NCBI GenBank assembly: GCA_016786585.1
Contig: JAEUUI010000028.1
Span: 124,001 to 188,000 of the forward strand
Direction of reading: 5' to 3'
From: Cyclobacteriaceae bacterium
GTDB lineage: Bacteria > Bacteroidota > Bacteroidia > Cytophagales > Cyclobacteriaceae
DNA length: 64,000 nt
Position 1 is the stretch's first letter. The number at the start of each line of letters is the position of its first letter. The translations under genes and the position numbers were made by a program. This document shows positions 44,747 through 53,162 of the stretch, one piece after another. Under the pieces are notes generated by a model. That model searched no databases. It worked only from the letters and a program-made list of their open reading frames with translations, and was not told where the DNA came from.

Positions 44747-45897
44747 CTGAACAAACAACACCCAAGCCAATAAAAATTCTGATGCTGGAAGACAGCCCGG
44801 ATGACGTAACAATTATTGAACGCGTGTTGCGGAAAGGGAAATTGTCGTACATCAAGCAACAGGTCGATAAGCGCGATGAATACCGCGATGCCATTCTTCG
44901 ATTTAAGCCGGATGTTGTTTTGTCGGATCATGCGTTGCCGGGATTTAATTCGCGTGAGGCTCTTCGGATTTGCCGTACCGAATTGGGCGATACGCCTTTT
45001 ATTTTAGTTTCCGGAACAGCTTCAGATGAATTTGCTGCTGCTTGCATCCGCGAAGGTGCAGATGATTACATCTCAAAATCTGATCTCACGAACTTAACAA
45101 GTTCAATCCGGGCTGCAATAAAGAAGCGTAAGTTAGAGAAACTCAGACGCGAATCGCTGAAAAGCGTACGAAAGGACTTTCAACGCCTTGAAGTTATTAA
45201 CAAAGCGTTGGATCGTTATGCTTATACGGTATCGCATACCTTGCGTGGTCCGCTTACAACAGTTAAAGGATTACTGAATCTTGCTGAACAAACGCATGAT
45301 ATAAACTCTTTGCGGTCGCTTCATGAGATGATGCAAACAAGTATTAATAAACTTGATACTATTCTGATGCGATTGCTCGAACAGGCCCGAAATGCAAATG
45401 CGGAAATCAATGTTCAGCGGATCGATTGGGTTGCATTATTAGATGATGTAATTGGTGGATTAGCATATCTTGATCCGCAAAACAGCGTGAACAATTTCAT
45501 GCACCTGGAAACGGCAGTTGAATTTAATTCAGATCCGGAACGCATAGCTGCACTGCTGAGTCACATCATTGGCAATACGTTTGTTCACCGGAGTAGTGAA
45601 AAGCACCATGAGAGTATCACGAGTATTGAGGTGTTCACAACTGCTGAATCCGCTATTGTAGTTGTAAAAGACAATGGGAAAGGAATTCCGCCCGAATACC
45701 TTTCAAAAGTTTTCGATATGTTTTTTAAAGTTGATACCGGAATGCCCGGGATAGGCCTCGGGTTGTTTTTGGCCAAAGAAATAGTATCCAGACTTGGAGG
45801 TGCTATCGATGTTACCTCGCGGATAAATGTCGGCACAACGGTGCGCATCGAGTTACCGAATAAACGTATTCGTGAAGCGGCTACTACCGAAGATTAA
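44743..45897 (+). CDS. Receiver-histidine kinase hybrid
   Basis: A 384-residue soluble protein with a receiver at residues 10-130 (LEDSPDD, phospho-acceptor in VVLSDHALPG, VSGTASD, SKSDL) joined by a coiled helix to a kinase core: H box TVSHTLRGPL, HHIIGNTFVH-type N region, then DNGKGIPPE and GIGLGLFLAKE. It overlaps the GAF kinase gene by four bases and likely receives phosphate from it. It converges on the next gene with no space between stops. Confidence 0.88.
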   Translation: MTEQTTPKPIKILMLEDSPDDVTIIERVLRKGKLSYIKQQVDKRDEYRDAILRFKPDVVLSDHALPGFNSREALRICRTELGDTPFILVSGTASDEFAAACIREGADDYISKSDLTNLTSSIRAAIKKRKLEKLRRESLKSVRKDFQRLEVINKALDRYAYTVSHTLRGPLTTVKGLLNLAEQTHDINSLRSLHEMMQTSINKLDTILMRLLEQARNANAEINVQRIDWVALLDDVIGGLAYLDPQNSVNNFMHLETAVEFNSDPERIAALLSHIIGNTFVHRSSEKHHESITSIEVFTTAESAIVVVKDNGKGIPPEYLSKVFDMFFKVDTGMPGIGLGLFLAKEIVSRLGGAIDVTSRINVGTTVRIELPNKRIREAATTED

Positions 45898-46335
45898 CTA
45901 CGGAATCTTGTTCATCACCATCCAGTACAAGCCCAAATCGCTTACGGTTTTCGAAAAATTTCCAAATTCAACAGGCTTTACAATGTAGCTGTTCGCTCCA
46001 AGTGCATAACATTTTTTAATATCGGGGTCTTCTGCCGAAGATGTTAGCACCACTACAGGTGTTGACTTTGTTGTTGGGTCGGATTTTATTTTCTCCAGTA
46101 CTTCCATGCCGTTTATTTTCGGCATTTTAAGATCCAGCAATATCACTTTTGGAAGATTTGCTTTTTTGCGGCCTTCATATTCCCCCTGGGCAAAAAGAAA
46201 ATCCAGCGCCTGGGCGCCATCACTAACATGGACGATGTTATTGGCAACCTGATATTTTTTTAATGCGCGAATCGTTAGTTCGGCATCTTCGGGACTGTCT
46301 TCAACAATTAATATCTCAACTTCCTGATGGGTCAT
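45898..46335 (-). CDS. CheY-like single-domain response regulator (Rcp1 type)
   Basis: A 145-residue receiver with acidic patch EDSPED, the phospho-acceptor Asp in [11 protein letters not shown], Thr in VLTSSAED and Lys in YIVKPVEF. The long beta4-alpha4 insertion ([18 protein letters not shown]) is typical of response regulators that pair with phytochrome-like GAF kinases (Rcp1 family), and the kinase gene next door has a GAF domain. No output domain. The stop abuts the stop of the hybrid kinase gene. Confidence 0.88.
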   Translation of the reverse strand: MTHQEVEILIVEDSPEDAELTIRALKKYQVANNIVHVSDGAQALDFLFAQGEYEGRKKANLPKVILLDLKMPKINGMEVLEKIKSDPTTKSTPVVVLTSSAEDPDIKKCYALGANSYIVKPVEFGNFSKTVSDLGLYWMVMNKIP

Positions 46336-46718
46336 AGAACTCGTATAAAGTAAAAAGTGATGTAATGTTTTACTGCTTTTTGCAGGTTTTTACATTTTAT
46401 TCAAAAAATCCGGTAAATGCCCCGGTATCAATGCAGGCGTGCAGCACTGTTTTTAATTCAAAAAAATGTGGTGATTAATCCCCCTAAATGAAAAGAAAAA
46501 CAGGATTTTCCCGTCTGGTAAATCCTGTTCCTCCGTTGTCTAACGTCTCCAACAGTTGGTTATCAATCATCTGGTATGAGACGCTTTCAAGGTAAATCGG
46601 ATGATGTCGAAAAACGGCCCGATGTAATTTTTTTATAGAACGATTGACGCGCCAGTGAACACTCCTGATACGGAAGCGGAACGAAACCCGGTTGGTATAA
46701 CAGTATGGGCGTGAAGGG
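46336..46718. other. Intergenic region with the SDR terminator
   Basis: 383 bases. A terminator for the minus-strand SDR gene lies at 46489-46530 (listed separately). A minus-strand open frame here is out of frame with the SDR product and overlaps it, so I take it as chance. Nothing else seen. Confidence 0.5.
46489..46530 (-). terminator. Rho-independent terminator downstream of the SDR gene
   Basis: On the minus strand, CAGGATTT pairs with AAATCCTG across an 11-base loop (the stem extends by AA/TT outside) and is followed by TTTTTCTTTTC. It lies 190 bases after the SDR stop. Confidence 0.7.
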
Positions 46719-47408
46719 CTAAAGTTTGAGTGTACCCATTCCGCCATCGACTGCGAGAATCTGGCCGGTAATCCATTGTGATTCGTCACGAAGAAGTAAC
46801 GACACCATGCCTGCAACGTCCGATGCGCTGCCTATTTTCCTCAGCGGATTTCGTTTTGCAAGCTGATCACGTTTCTCATCCGTATCTACAAATTTGGATG
46901 CAAGCGGAGTGTCGACTAACGATGGTGCAATACAGTTTACGCGAATAGAAGGAGCGAGTTCTGCTGCCAACGCGCGGGTAAGTCCTTCCAGCGCGGCTTT
47001 TGCCATCGATATCGATCCGTGAAACGGCAGGCCGAGAGATGCTGCCACGGAACTAATTAAAACGATGGATGCCTGTTCACTCTTTTTCAGATTGGGCAGA
47101 TACTGCTGAATAAACATCGCAGCTCCCAATGCATTGATTTCATAATCGCGGGTGAAGTCGGCGGGTGTGAGCCGGTTGAATGGTTTTAAATTGATCGTAC
47201 CCGGGAAATACACAAGTCCGTCAAGGGGTTGCTCCAACACCGGAAAGAAACCCTGGCTGTATCGTTCAACGAGGAACGACTGGTTATATCCTTCCGAAAG
47301 TGGTTTTGTTGAGATTCCAAAGACCTGATGGCCATCATGTTGAAGCATCGAGGCTGTTTGCAGTGCGATGGCGCTGGAGGCACCGGCAAAAAGGTAATTT
47401 TTTGACAT
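46719..47408 (-). CDS. Short-chain dehydrogenase/reductase (SDR family)
   Basis: A 229-residue NAD(P)-dependent oxidoreductase. It has the nucleotide-binding motif FAGASSAIALQTA (variant of TGxxxGxG) at the N-terminus, the catalytic Ser in SSVAAS and YxxxK replaced by SMAKAAL (position of the Tyr is Met), so the usual catalytic Tyr seems missing, then the C-terminal RVNCIAPS and WITGQILAVDGGMG. I chose the ATG at 47406-47408; the longer frame adds a non-SDR tail. The substrate is unknown, and the missing Tyr leaves doubt about activity. Confidence 0.82.
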   Translation of the reverse strand: MSKNYLFAGASSAIALQTASMLQHDGHQVFGISTKPLSEGYNQSFLVERYSQGFFPVLEQPLDGLVYFPGTINLKPFNRLTPADFTRDYEINALGAAMFIQQYLPNLKKSEQASIVLISSVAASLGLPFHGSISMAKAALEGLTRALAAELAPSIRVNCIAPSLVDTPLASKFVDTDEKRDQLAKRNPLRKIGSASDVAGMVSLLLRDESQWITGQILAVDGGMGTLKL

Positions 47409-47678
47409 GGCTGACTTAATACAGCTTCTAACAGTCAGCACGGGAAACTGTTTACGTTTTAACTGATTTTAAGCGAAAATTTGGCACTATTTCCAGCAGA
47501 ACCAATTGTACTTCACTCCTGAAAATGTGCTGTTCACACCATGCATTACCGTTGCATACTCCGAAGCGGTTATCCAAAGCCGGGGTTAGCGGGTTATTAC
47601 TGCATCAAATGAAAATCAAATTCAGAAACGTATGGACATGAACATTAAAAACACTTTATTTTGGTCAGCCACGGATGA
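47409..47678. other. Intergenic region before the fasciclin fragment
   Basis: About 270 bases without a gene. It may be decayed upstream sequence of the fasciclin-domain gene whose tail survives at 47679-47768. Confidence 0.35.
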
Positions 47679-47768
47679 GCGAATTTGAGCGATAATGCCG
47701 AATTGCTTGACGTGCTGGCTACAAATGGCGTTATCCACCCTATTGATAAAGTGTTGTTGCCGAACTAA
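47679..47768 (+). pseudogene. Remnant of a fasciclin (FAS1) domain gene
   Basis: The last 30 codons before a TAA at 47766-47768 read AELLDVLATNGVIHPIDKVL and then LPN, matching the end of FAS1 domains (usual form NGVIHVIDKVLLP). An in-frame stop lies just upstream (47676-47678) and no earlier FAS1 sequence is visible in any frame. An intact terminator follows, so this is the tail of a deleted gene. FAS1 proteins are surface adhesion proteins. Confidence 0.7.
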
Positions 47769-47788
47769 AAAGTAGTAAACAATCCAGT

Positions 47789-47821
47789 CCATACCTTGTT
47801 TTACAGAGTATGGGTTTTTTT
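47789..47821 (+). terminator. Terminator of the lost fasciclin gene
   Basis: CCATAC pairs with GTATGG (13-base loop) and is followed by seven T. It lies 21 bases after the FAS1 fragment and 32 bases before the LytS-type start. Confidence 0.75.
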
Positions 47822-47852
47822 CATTGATTCATGGAAATTACTCAAATAACCC

Positions 47853-48878
47853 GTGTTTCGCGTTAAATATCGATACGTATTCATCCTGTTATTGGCGATT
47901 TACTCGCTTTTTAACATCCTGCTGGTCGTGGGCGACAAGCTGTTTGAATTCCCCATTCCCAAAATCTTCCTGTTTGCCCTGCTGTTGGTTGTCGTTCTGG
48001 TGATTTGGGAACTCAACCGGCTAACGGAAGTACTGATTGACAAGTGGTATAAACCCGGTCGCAAAGTCCACCCCCTGATCATCCTTTTCCTGACGAGCCA
48101 GGTAAACTCGGTTATTGCTGCATGTTCGGGTCTGTTAATATTGTATGTGGCCATGGGCCTGCCATTGGAATGGAATACCGATCACGTTAAACTCGTATCG
48201 GCCTTCGCGTTTCGGGTAAACCTGTTCCTGAATTGCGTGAACGCGATTTATTACTTCATGGAGAAATTCAAGAATGCAGAGATTAAGGCGGAACAGTTCA
48301 AAAAAGCCAGTATCGAAGCACAATTTGAAGCGCTGCGAAACCAGATTAATCCGCATTTTTTATTTAACTGTTTGAATGCCTTATCAAACCTGGTCTATAA
48401 AGATGCTGATACGTCAGCGAAGTTTATCAGTCAGCTTTCCTATGTGTACCGGTATTTGTTATACAGCCAGGAAAGAAAAATTGTCTCGCTGGCGGAAGAA
48501 CTTGAGTTTATGGATGCCTATCTGTATCTGTTAAAAATCCGGTTCGGGGAAAACATATTCATTAATAAAAATATCCAGACTGATGTAGAGAAGTTTCACA
48601 TCGCTCCGGCTACGTTACAGATGCTGATCGAAAATGCGATCAAGCACAACGTTGTTTCCGGTAAAGCACCGTTAAAAATTGAAATTACCTCCCTCAACGG
48701 TTCCATTACGGTTGCGAACAATCTGCAGGAGAAGAAAGTAAAGGAGCCTTCGGCTTATGTGGGTCTTAAAAACATCAAAAAACGGTATGAATTTCTGAGT
48801 AACAAGCCCGTTGAAATAAAGAAGACCGACTCGGAATTTATTGTGAAAGTTCCACTTGTGCGAATTGAACCAAGCTGA
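47853..48878 (+). CDS. LytS/YehU-type sensor histidine kinase
   Basis: A 341-residue membrane kinase with a GTG start. The N-terminal 130 residues have four transmembrane helices. A coiled linker leads to the His_kinase (PF06580 type) core with the conserved QINPHFLFNCLNAL, where His is phosphorylated, then MLIENAIKHNVVSG and the ATP-lid region VGLKNIKKRYEF. The next gene, a LytTR regulator, follows after one base, so this is a two-component operon. Ligand unknown. Confidence 0.92.
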   Translation: MFRVKYRYVFILLLAIYSLFNILLVVGDKLFEFPIPKIFLFALLLVVVLVIWELNRLTEVLIDKWYKPGRKVHPLIILFLTSQVNSVIAACSGLLILYVAMGLPLEWNTDHVKLVSAFAFRVNLFLNCVNAIYYFMEKFKNAEIKAEQFKKASIEAQFEALRNQINPHFLFNCLNALSNLVYKDADTSAKFISQLSYVYRYLLYSQERKIVSLAEELEFMDAYLYLLKIRFGENIFINKNIQTDVEKFHIAPATLQMLIENAIKHNVVSGKAPLKIEITSLNGSITVANNLQEKKVKEPSAYVGLKNIKKRYEFLSNKPVEIKKTDSEFIVKVPLVRIEPS

Positions 48879-48879
48879 C

Positions 48880-49647
48880 ATGAATGCATTGATTATTGAA
48901 GATGAAGTAGAAGCAGCTGAGCGCCTTACTAACTTATTACAGGAGTGCGATCCGGATATTAACATCGTTCAGCGCCTGGATTCTGTACAGGATGTGGTCA
49001 GCTATTTCTCCTCCGGGAAAAGTGCCGACCTCGTGTTTATGGATATTCAGCTTGCGGATGGAAAAAGTTTTGAGATTTTTGAAAAGGTCGCGATCGAATC
49101 ACCAATCATTTTCACCACGGCATTCGATCAGTATGCCTTGCAGGCCTTTAAACAGCACAGCATCGACTACCTGCTGAAGCCAATCCGGTCGGAAGATTTA
49201 CGGAAGGCAATTGATAAGCTCAAAAAAGTTTATGGTTCCGGCCTTCGCCTGACAGAAGATGATATTCGGGCGTTGAAAGAACTGGTTCAGCAAAATAATA
49301 GCCGATTCAAGCAACGTTTATTAATCAAGTCGGGGAATAAACTTCAATATAAACCCACCAATACGGTAGCGTATTTTTTTGCCGATGGTAAGATTGTTTA
49401 CCTGGTAGGAAAGGGTGACAACAAGCGGGCGATTATCGACCACACACTCGAAGAGCTCGAAGAGATTCTTAATCCCGACCAGTTTTTTCGCATCAGCCGG
49501 AAGTACATTGTGAATTTTGATTCCGTGCTGGAAGTTAAAGGCCTGATCAGTTCGAAGCTCGAAGTCCGCCTCCATCAGCCGAGTGAGCATGAACTAACGG
49601 TTAGCCGCGAACGCATGCACGATTTTAAGGCATGGCTTGATCGCTAA
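48880..49647 (+). CDS. LytTR-family response regulator
   Basis: A 255-residue regulator from the ATG at 48880, one base after the kinase stop. It has a receiver with IIEDEVEAA, the phospho-acceptor in LVFMDIQLADG, and LLKPIRSEDL, then a LytTR DNA-binding domain at residues 150-255 (RLLIKSGNKLQYKPTNTVAYFFADGK region, ending in SREHMH-like SRERMHDFKAWL). It is the partner of the LytS-type kinase. It converges on the next gene with a four-base overlap. Confidence 0.93.
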   Translation: MNALIIEDEVEAAERLTNLLQECDPDINIVQRLDSVQDVVSYFSSGKSADLVFMDIQLADGKSFEIFEKVAIESPIIFTTAFDQYALQAFKQHSIDYLLKPIRSEDLRKAIDKLKKVYGSGLRLTEDDIRALKELVQQNNSRFKQRLLIKSGNKLQYKPTNTVAYFFADGKIVYLVGKGDNKRAIIDHTLEELEEILNPDQFFRISRKYIVNFDSVLEVKGLISSKLEVRLHQPSEHELTVSRERMHDFKAWLDR

Positions 49648-50018
49648 TGCTGAGTTCTGTTTTTCCGGGATGCACGACCGAGGAATTTAAAAGCATCAAC
49701 CATCAGGATCGTTCCCGTAACGCCTGTCGCACCCCCGGCCACGAGCAGAACTTTTCCTAAATCATCGCGTTTGCGTCCGAGCATTAAACCGCCTGTGATG
49801 GTTATCGAGTAACCGAGTGTGGCTACCGCGATCCCGGTTTTGAATCGTTTTTCAGATTTTCCGAGGTTCAACTGTACGTTGTCGATATCTGCACGAAGAT
49901 TGACAATCTCTTTTTTGAATTGTTCAAGCGTACGAAGGCTGTCGGCCGACTGAATATTTTGACTAAAGGCATTATAGGAGAAACAAAGAAGAAATAAAAG
50001 CGTACTAAGAACTCGCAT
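49644..50018 (-). CDS. Exported/membrane protein of unknown function with coiled coil
   Basis: A 124-residue protein that I do not recognise. The signal peptide ends at AFSQN; a short coiled-coil-like helix follows (LRTLEQFKKEIVNLRADID), then two hydrophobic, Gly-rich helices (TGIAVATLGYSITITGGLMLG and VLLVAGGATGVTGTILMV). The tail is basic. It overlaps the LytTR gene stop by four bases and is followed by 200 bases without a gene. Confidence 0.65.
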   Translation of the reverse strand: MRVLSTLLFLLCFSYNAFSQNIQSADSLRTLEQFKKEIVNLRADIDNVQLNLGKSEKRFKTGIAVATLGYSITITGGLMLGRKRDDLGKVLLVAGGATGVTGTILMVDAFKFLGRASRKNRTQH

Positions 50019-50219
50019 AGCTCAAGTATTACTGTTTTAGGATTTACGTATTCATTAACAATTAATCAGGTTAATGGTTTGCACGTTGGCCAAGCTAAAT
50101 AAACTTTTCCGAACAGAATTTACCCTTCACTCCTGAAATCCAGCCATTCAGGCACAAAATCTTGCATTTCGCTCTCGTCAGGGTTCTAAATCTGTCGTTG
50201 CCGCGCTTGCCAGTCTGGT

Positions 50220-50516
50220 TTACGTAAACTGCGTTGTCCGGATTACGGTTACCGGATGGTAGAACGCAATCATCGGGTATCGTTCGAAATATTTGGTTTG
50301 AAGGTGATTAAGAATTGTTTGACAAATGCTTTCCGAAACGATGGTTTCAATTTTGATGTTTTCTCCATCCCACTGGTTGTCGCGAACGCCTGACACTCCT
50401 TTTCCGGAAACCGCAGACGATGTGTAGCCTTTCGCGCCAAGCTTTACAATTTCTTCTTCTATCGGGCCGGCCAGATTTTCTTCAGCAATTATGGTTAACA
50501 GCATTAATGTATTCAT
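50220..50516 (-). CDS. SbtB-like PII-family protein
   Basis: A 98-residue PII-superfamily protein from the ATG at 50514-50516; the frame further upstream is inside the transporter gene. The ferredoxin-like beta-alpha-beta pattern is visible (MLLTIIAEENLAGPIEEEIVKLG, a T-loop-like GYTSSAVSGKGVSGVRDNQW, then IKIETIVSESICQTILNHLQ). SbtB proteins control the SbtA bicarbonate transporter in response to cAMP/AMP in cyanobacteria. The C-terminal redox Cys pair of cyanobacterial SbtB is absent. It follows SbtA by 16 bases, which supports the assignment. Confidence 0.78.
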   Translation of the reverse strand: MNTLMLLTIIAEENLAGPIEEEIVKLGAKGYTSSAVSGKGVSGVRDNQWDGENIKIETIVSESICQTILNHLQTKYFERYPMIAFYHPVTVIRTTQFT

Positions 50517-50532
50517 GGTACGTTTTGCTTTA

Positions 50533-51489
50533 TCAATTGAACATGTAAACTGCGAACTCGTGATACAACGGAATACCGACAATAATGTTGAACGGGAATG
50601 TTATTGCCAGTGCCGCGGTAAGGTAGTACGAGGGATTTGCCTCCGGAAGCGCTACCCGGCATGCGGCCGGTGCCGCAATGTAGGAAGCACTGGCAGCCAG
50701 CACGCCTAAAATGGTTGCTCCGCCCAAGCTTAATCCGGCCAGGTGACCTAACCAAATCCCGAGTATGGCATGAAGAATCGGAAACATGATTCCGAATGCA
50801 ATTAACAGGAGGCCGCCCTTTTTAAGATCGGATAATTTTCTCCCCGCCACTAATCCCGCTTCCAGCAGGAAGAGTGTGAGCACACCTTTAAACGGCATGT
50901 CGAAAAGAGGCGATACTTGTTCCCAGCCGGTCTTGCCCACAGCAAGCCCGATGATTACGAAACCGATTAACAGCAGGCTGCTTTTTCCTGCCAGTAATTC
51001 GCGGGCGATTTCTTTAATGGATGCCTGGCCAGCGGAAGATGTGTAGTTCATTCGGGCAAGCGCAATTGCGATGAGGATCGCAGGGATTTCCATCATCGCC
51101 AGCATGCTCGGCATAAAACCTTCGAAGGAAATTCCAAGGCCTTCGTGGAAGGCGAGTGCTGCGCTGAATGTGACAGCCGAGACCGAACCGTAGTGTGCTG
51201 CAAGTGCAGCCGCATTCGGTACACTGAATTTTCCGGCTTTTCGCATGATGGCATACGTCCACAATGGAATCATGCAACACAATGCGATTGCTGCCGCCGC
51301 AGGCAGAGCAACTTCCTCGAATGTGGCGAGTGATAATTTGTAACCACCTTTCAGGCCAATGGCGATCAGCAGGTAGATGGTTAGTGATTGATAAAGTGAA
51401 TCGGGAAACTTAAGGTCGCTTTTCAGTCGCGACGCAATGATGCCGAGCAGAAAGGCCAGCACCATGGGTGACAGAATACTTGTCAGCAT
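50533..51489 (-). CDS. sbtA: Sodium-dependent bicarbonate transporter, SbtA family
   Basis: A 318-residue inner-membrane protein (PF05982 type) with about ten hydrophobic helices; the N-terminal half carries AAALAAHYGSVSAVTFSAAL, and the C-terminal half ASASYIAAPAACRVALPEAN, the two repeat motifs that bind bicarbonate and sodium in SbtA. It should import bicarbonate. The start is the ATG at 51487-51489, five bases after the carbonic anhydrase stop. A PII-like protein follows, as in cyanobacteria. In a presumably heterotrophic organism it would feed carboxylation reactions. Confidence 0.9.
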   Translation of the reverse strand: MLTSILSPMVLAFLLGIIASRLKSDLKFPDSLYQSLTIYLLIAIGLKGGYKLSLATFEEVALPAAAAIALCCMIPLWTYAIMRKAGKFSVPNAAALAAHYGSVSAVTFSAALAFHEGLGISFEGFMPSMLAMMEIPAILIAIALARMNYTSSAGQASIKEIARELLAGKSSLLLIGFVIIGLAVGKTGWEQVSPLFDMPFKGVLTLFLLEAGLVAGRKLSDLKKGGLLLIAFGIMFPILHAILGIWLGHLAGLSLGGATILGVLAASASYIAAPAACRVALPEANPSYYLTAALAITFPFNIIVGIPLYHEFAVYMFN

Positions 51490-51494
51490 GATTA

Positions 51495-52145
51495 TTAGTA
51501 TTGATTTAGGAATTCAACTTTACCACTGTCCAGATGATACAGCGCTCCGACAATTTTTACAGAGCCTTCGCGTATTCGTTTCGCCAGTACCGGCTCAAGT
51601 GATTTGAGTTGTTCAACCTGCAGGCGTACGTTTTCACGGATGGCAGCATCGAGCAGGTCGGCAGGATGACCTTCACGTGCTTTCTCAACGGCAGGTTTGA
51701 TGGCATTGATCAGCGTTACAATGTGGCCCGGTACTTCAGGCAGTTTTACTGCGGCACTTACGGCTCCGCATTGCGTGTGACCGAGTACGACAATCAATTT
51801 CGTCCCCAATAATTCTTCCGCAAACTCAATGCTTCCCCAGGAAGCGTACGTGGATACCTGACCGGCCGTGCGAACAATAAACAAGTCGCCCACGCCCTGG
51901 TCAAAGATTATTTCGTTCGGTACACGTGAATCCGAGCAGCCAACGATGGTGGCGAACGGAGCCTGACCGGTCGCTACTTCTTTAATCCTGTTTAAATCCT
52001 GATGAGGCCGGATGGACTTACCCTGAACAAAGCGTTCGTTTCCTTGTTTGAGTTTGCTGAGTGCATCATCAGGCGAAAGTTGCTGTGCATACAAACTTGC
52101 CGACAGTACGAAGAAGATTACCCCGAATAGAAATGTTTGCTTCAT
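51495..52145 (-). CDS. Exported beta-carbonic anhydrase
   Basis: A 216-residue zinc enzyme that interconverts CO2 and bicarbonate. Zinc ligands are Cys70, Asp72 (with Arg74) in GCSDSRVPNE, and His123 and Cys126 in LGHTQCGA, as in beta-class enzymes. A signal peptide (residues 1 to about 20, ending SLYAQQ) puts it in the periplasm, where it can supply bicarbonate to the SbtA transporter encoded next. It is the first gene of the three-gene operon, divergent from the LysR gene. Confidence 0.92.
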   Translation of the reverse strand: MKQTFLFGVIFFVLSASLYAQQLSPDDALSKLKQGNERFVQGKSIRPHQDLNRIKEVATGQAPFATIVGCSDSRVPNEIIFDQGVGDLFIVRTAGQVSTYASWGSIEFAEELLGTKLIVVLGHTQCGAVSAAVKLPEVPGHIVTLINAIKPAVEKAREGHPADLLDAAIRENVRLQVEQLKSLEPVLAKRIREGSVKIVGALYHLDSGKVEFLNQY

Positions 52146-52205
52146 GTTTTATTTTTTTTTCGGGCGCAAAACTCAGGCTTTCAGATCATATATTTTTATT
52201 TATAT

Positions 52206-52223
52206 TTATAATGTTATCCATAA
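52206..52223. promoter_or_regulatory. Possible LysR-type operator
   Basis: TTAT-N10-ATAA lies between the carbonic anhydrase and LysR genes, ten bases before the LysR ATG. It has the form of LysR-type boxes (T-N11-A class). The surrounding DNA is AT-rich, so chance is possible. Confidence 0.45.
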
Positions 52224-52232
52224 GTAATTTTT

Positions 52233-53159
52233 ATGAATTACACGCTTAATCAACTTCAGATCTTTTCAAAAATCGTTCAAACCGGCAGCATCACCCGTGC
52301 GGCAGAAGAACTTCATCTTACGCAGCCTGCGGTGTCTATTCAGCTCCGGAATTTCCAGAATCAATTTGATCTGCCGTTAACCGAAGTGGTCGGTCGTAAG
52401 ATATTTATCACCGATTTTGGGCGTGAGATTGCTGCGGCTACTGAAAAAATTCTGAATGAGGTTAATGTAATTAACTACAAAACCCTTGAATATAAAGGTC
52501 AGCTTACGGGTCGCTTGAAAATATCAGTTGTATCAACCGGGAAATATGTAATGCCGTATTTTTTGTCGGACTTTATGCAGCAACATACCGGTGTGCAGCT
52601 GGCGATGGATGTTACCAACAAGGCGCAGGTGGTTGATAGTCTGGTAAACAATCAGGTAGACTTTTCGCTTGTGTCGGTGGTTCCGCCCAAACTGGCGATT
52701 GAAAAACTTGACCTGTTGCAGAACAAATTATTCCTCGTGGGAAATTCCAAAACAAAATTTAAAGGCCGGGTACACGACAAGCGCATATTTGATTCACTAC
52801 CGCTCATCTATCGCGAGCAGGGTTCGGCTACGCGTCAGGCGATGGAGCGTTTTATTGAACGAAACAAAATTACGGCTTACAAAAAGATTGAGTTAACTTC
52901 AAATGAAGCCGTTAAGCAGGCAGTGCTTGCCGGACTTGGGTATTCTATTATGCCTCTGATTGGTATTAAAAATGAACTCAATACCGGTCAGTTGCAAATT
53001 ATTCCGGTTAAAGGATTACCGATTCTCACCACGTGGAGTTTGGTATGGCCAAAGGATAAACGACATTCGCCCATTGCTACTGCTTTTTTAAATCACATAA
53101 AAAAGGAGAAGCGCCAGATGGTTGAACAAAACTTCTCATGGTACGAGTCATACGCGTAG
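52233..53159 (+). CDS. LysR-family regulator (CbbR/CmpR-like)
   Basis: A 308-residue transcription factor. The N-terminal winged helix has the LysR signature (LQIFSKIVQTGSITRAAEEL and LTQPAVSIQLRNFQ). The effector domain at residues 90-300 has the two-lobed periplasmic-binding fold. It diverges from the carbonic anhydrase-sbtA-sbtB operon, and in cyanobacteria and autotrophs CmpR/CbbR regulators control bicarbonate uptake and CO2 fixation, so it likely senses carbon status. The ligand is unknown. Confidence 0.88.
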   Translation: MNYTLNQLQIFSKIVQTGSITRAAEELHLTQPAVSIQLRNFQNQFDLPLTEVVGRKIFITDFGREIAAATEKILNEVNVINYKTLEYKGQLTGRLKISVVSTGKYVMPYFLSDFMQQHTGVQLAMDVTNKAQVVDSLVNNQVDFSLVSVVPPKLAIEKLDLLQNKLFLVGNSKTKFKGRVHDKRIFDSLPLIYREQGSATRQAMERFIERNKITAYKKIELTSNEAVKQAVLAGLGYSIMPLIGIKNELNTGQLQIIPVKGLPILTTWSLVWPKDKRHSPIATAFLNHIKKEKRQMVEQNFSWYESYA

Positions 53160-53162
53160 AAT

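Noticed and set aside
46484-46816. 110-codon minus-strand frame overlapping the SDR end
   Set aside because: Out of frame with the SDR protein, shares its 3' end and has no family pattern.
47603-47617. The 15-mer CATCAAATGAAAATC also occurs at 58119-58133
   Set aside because: AT-rich word found twice in non-coding DNA; no symmetry or common context.
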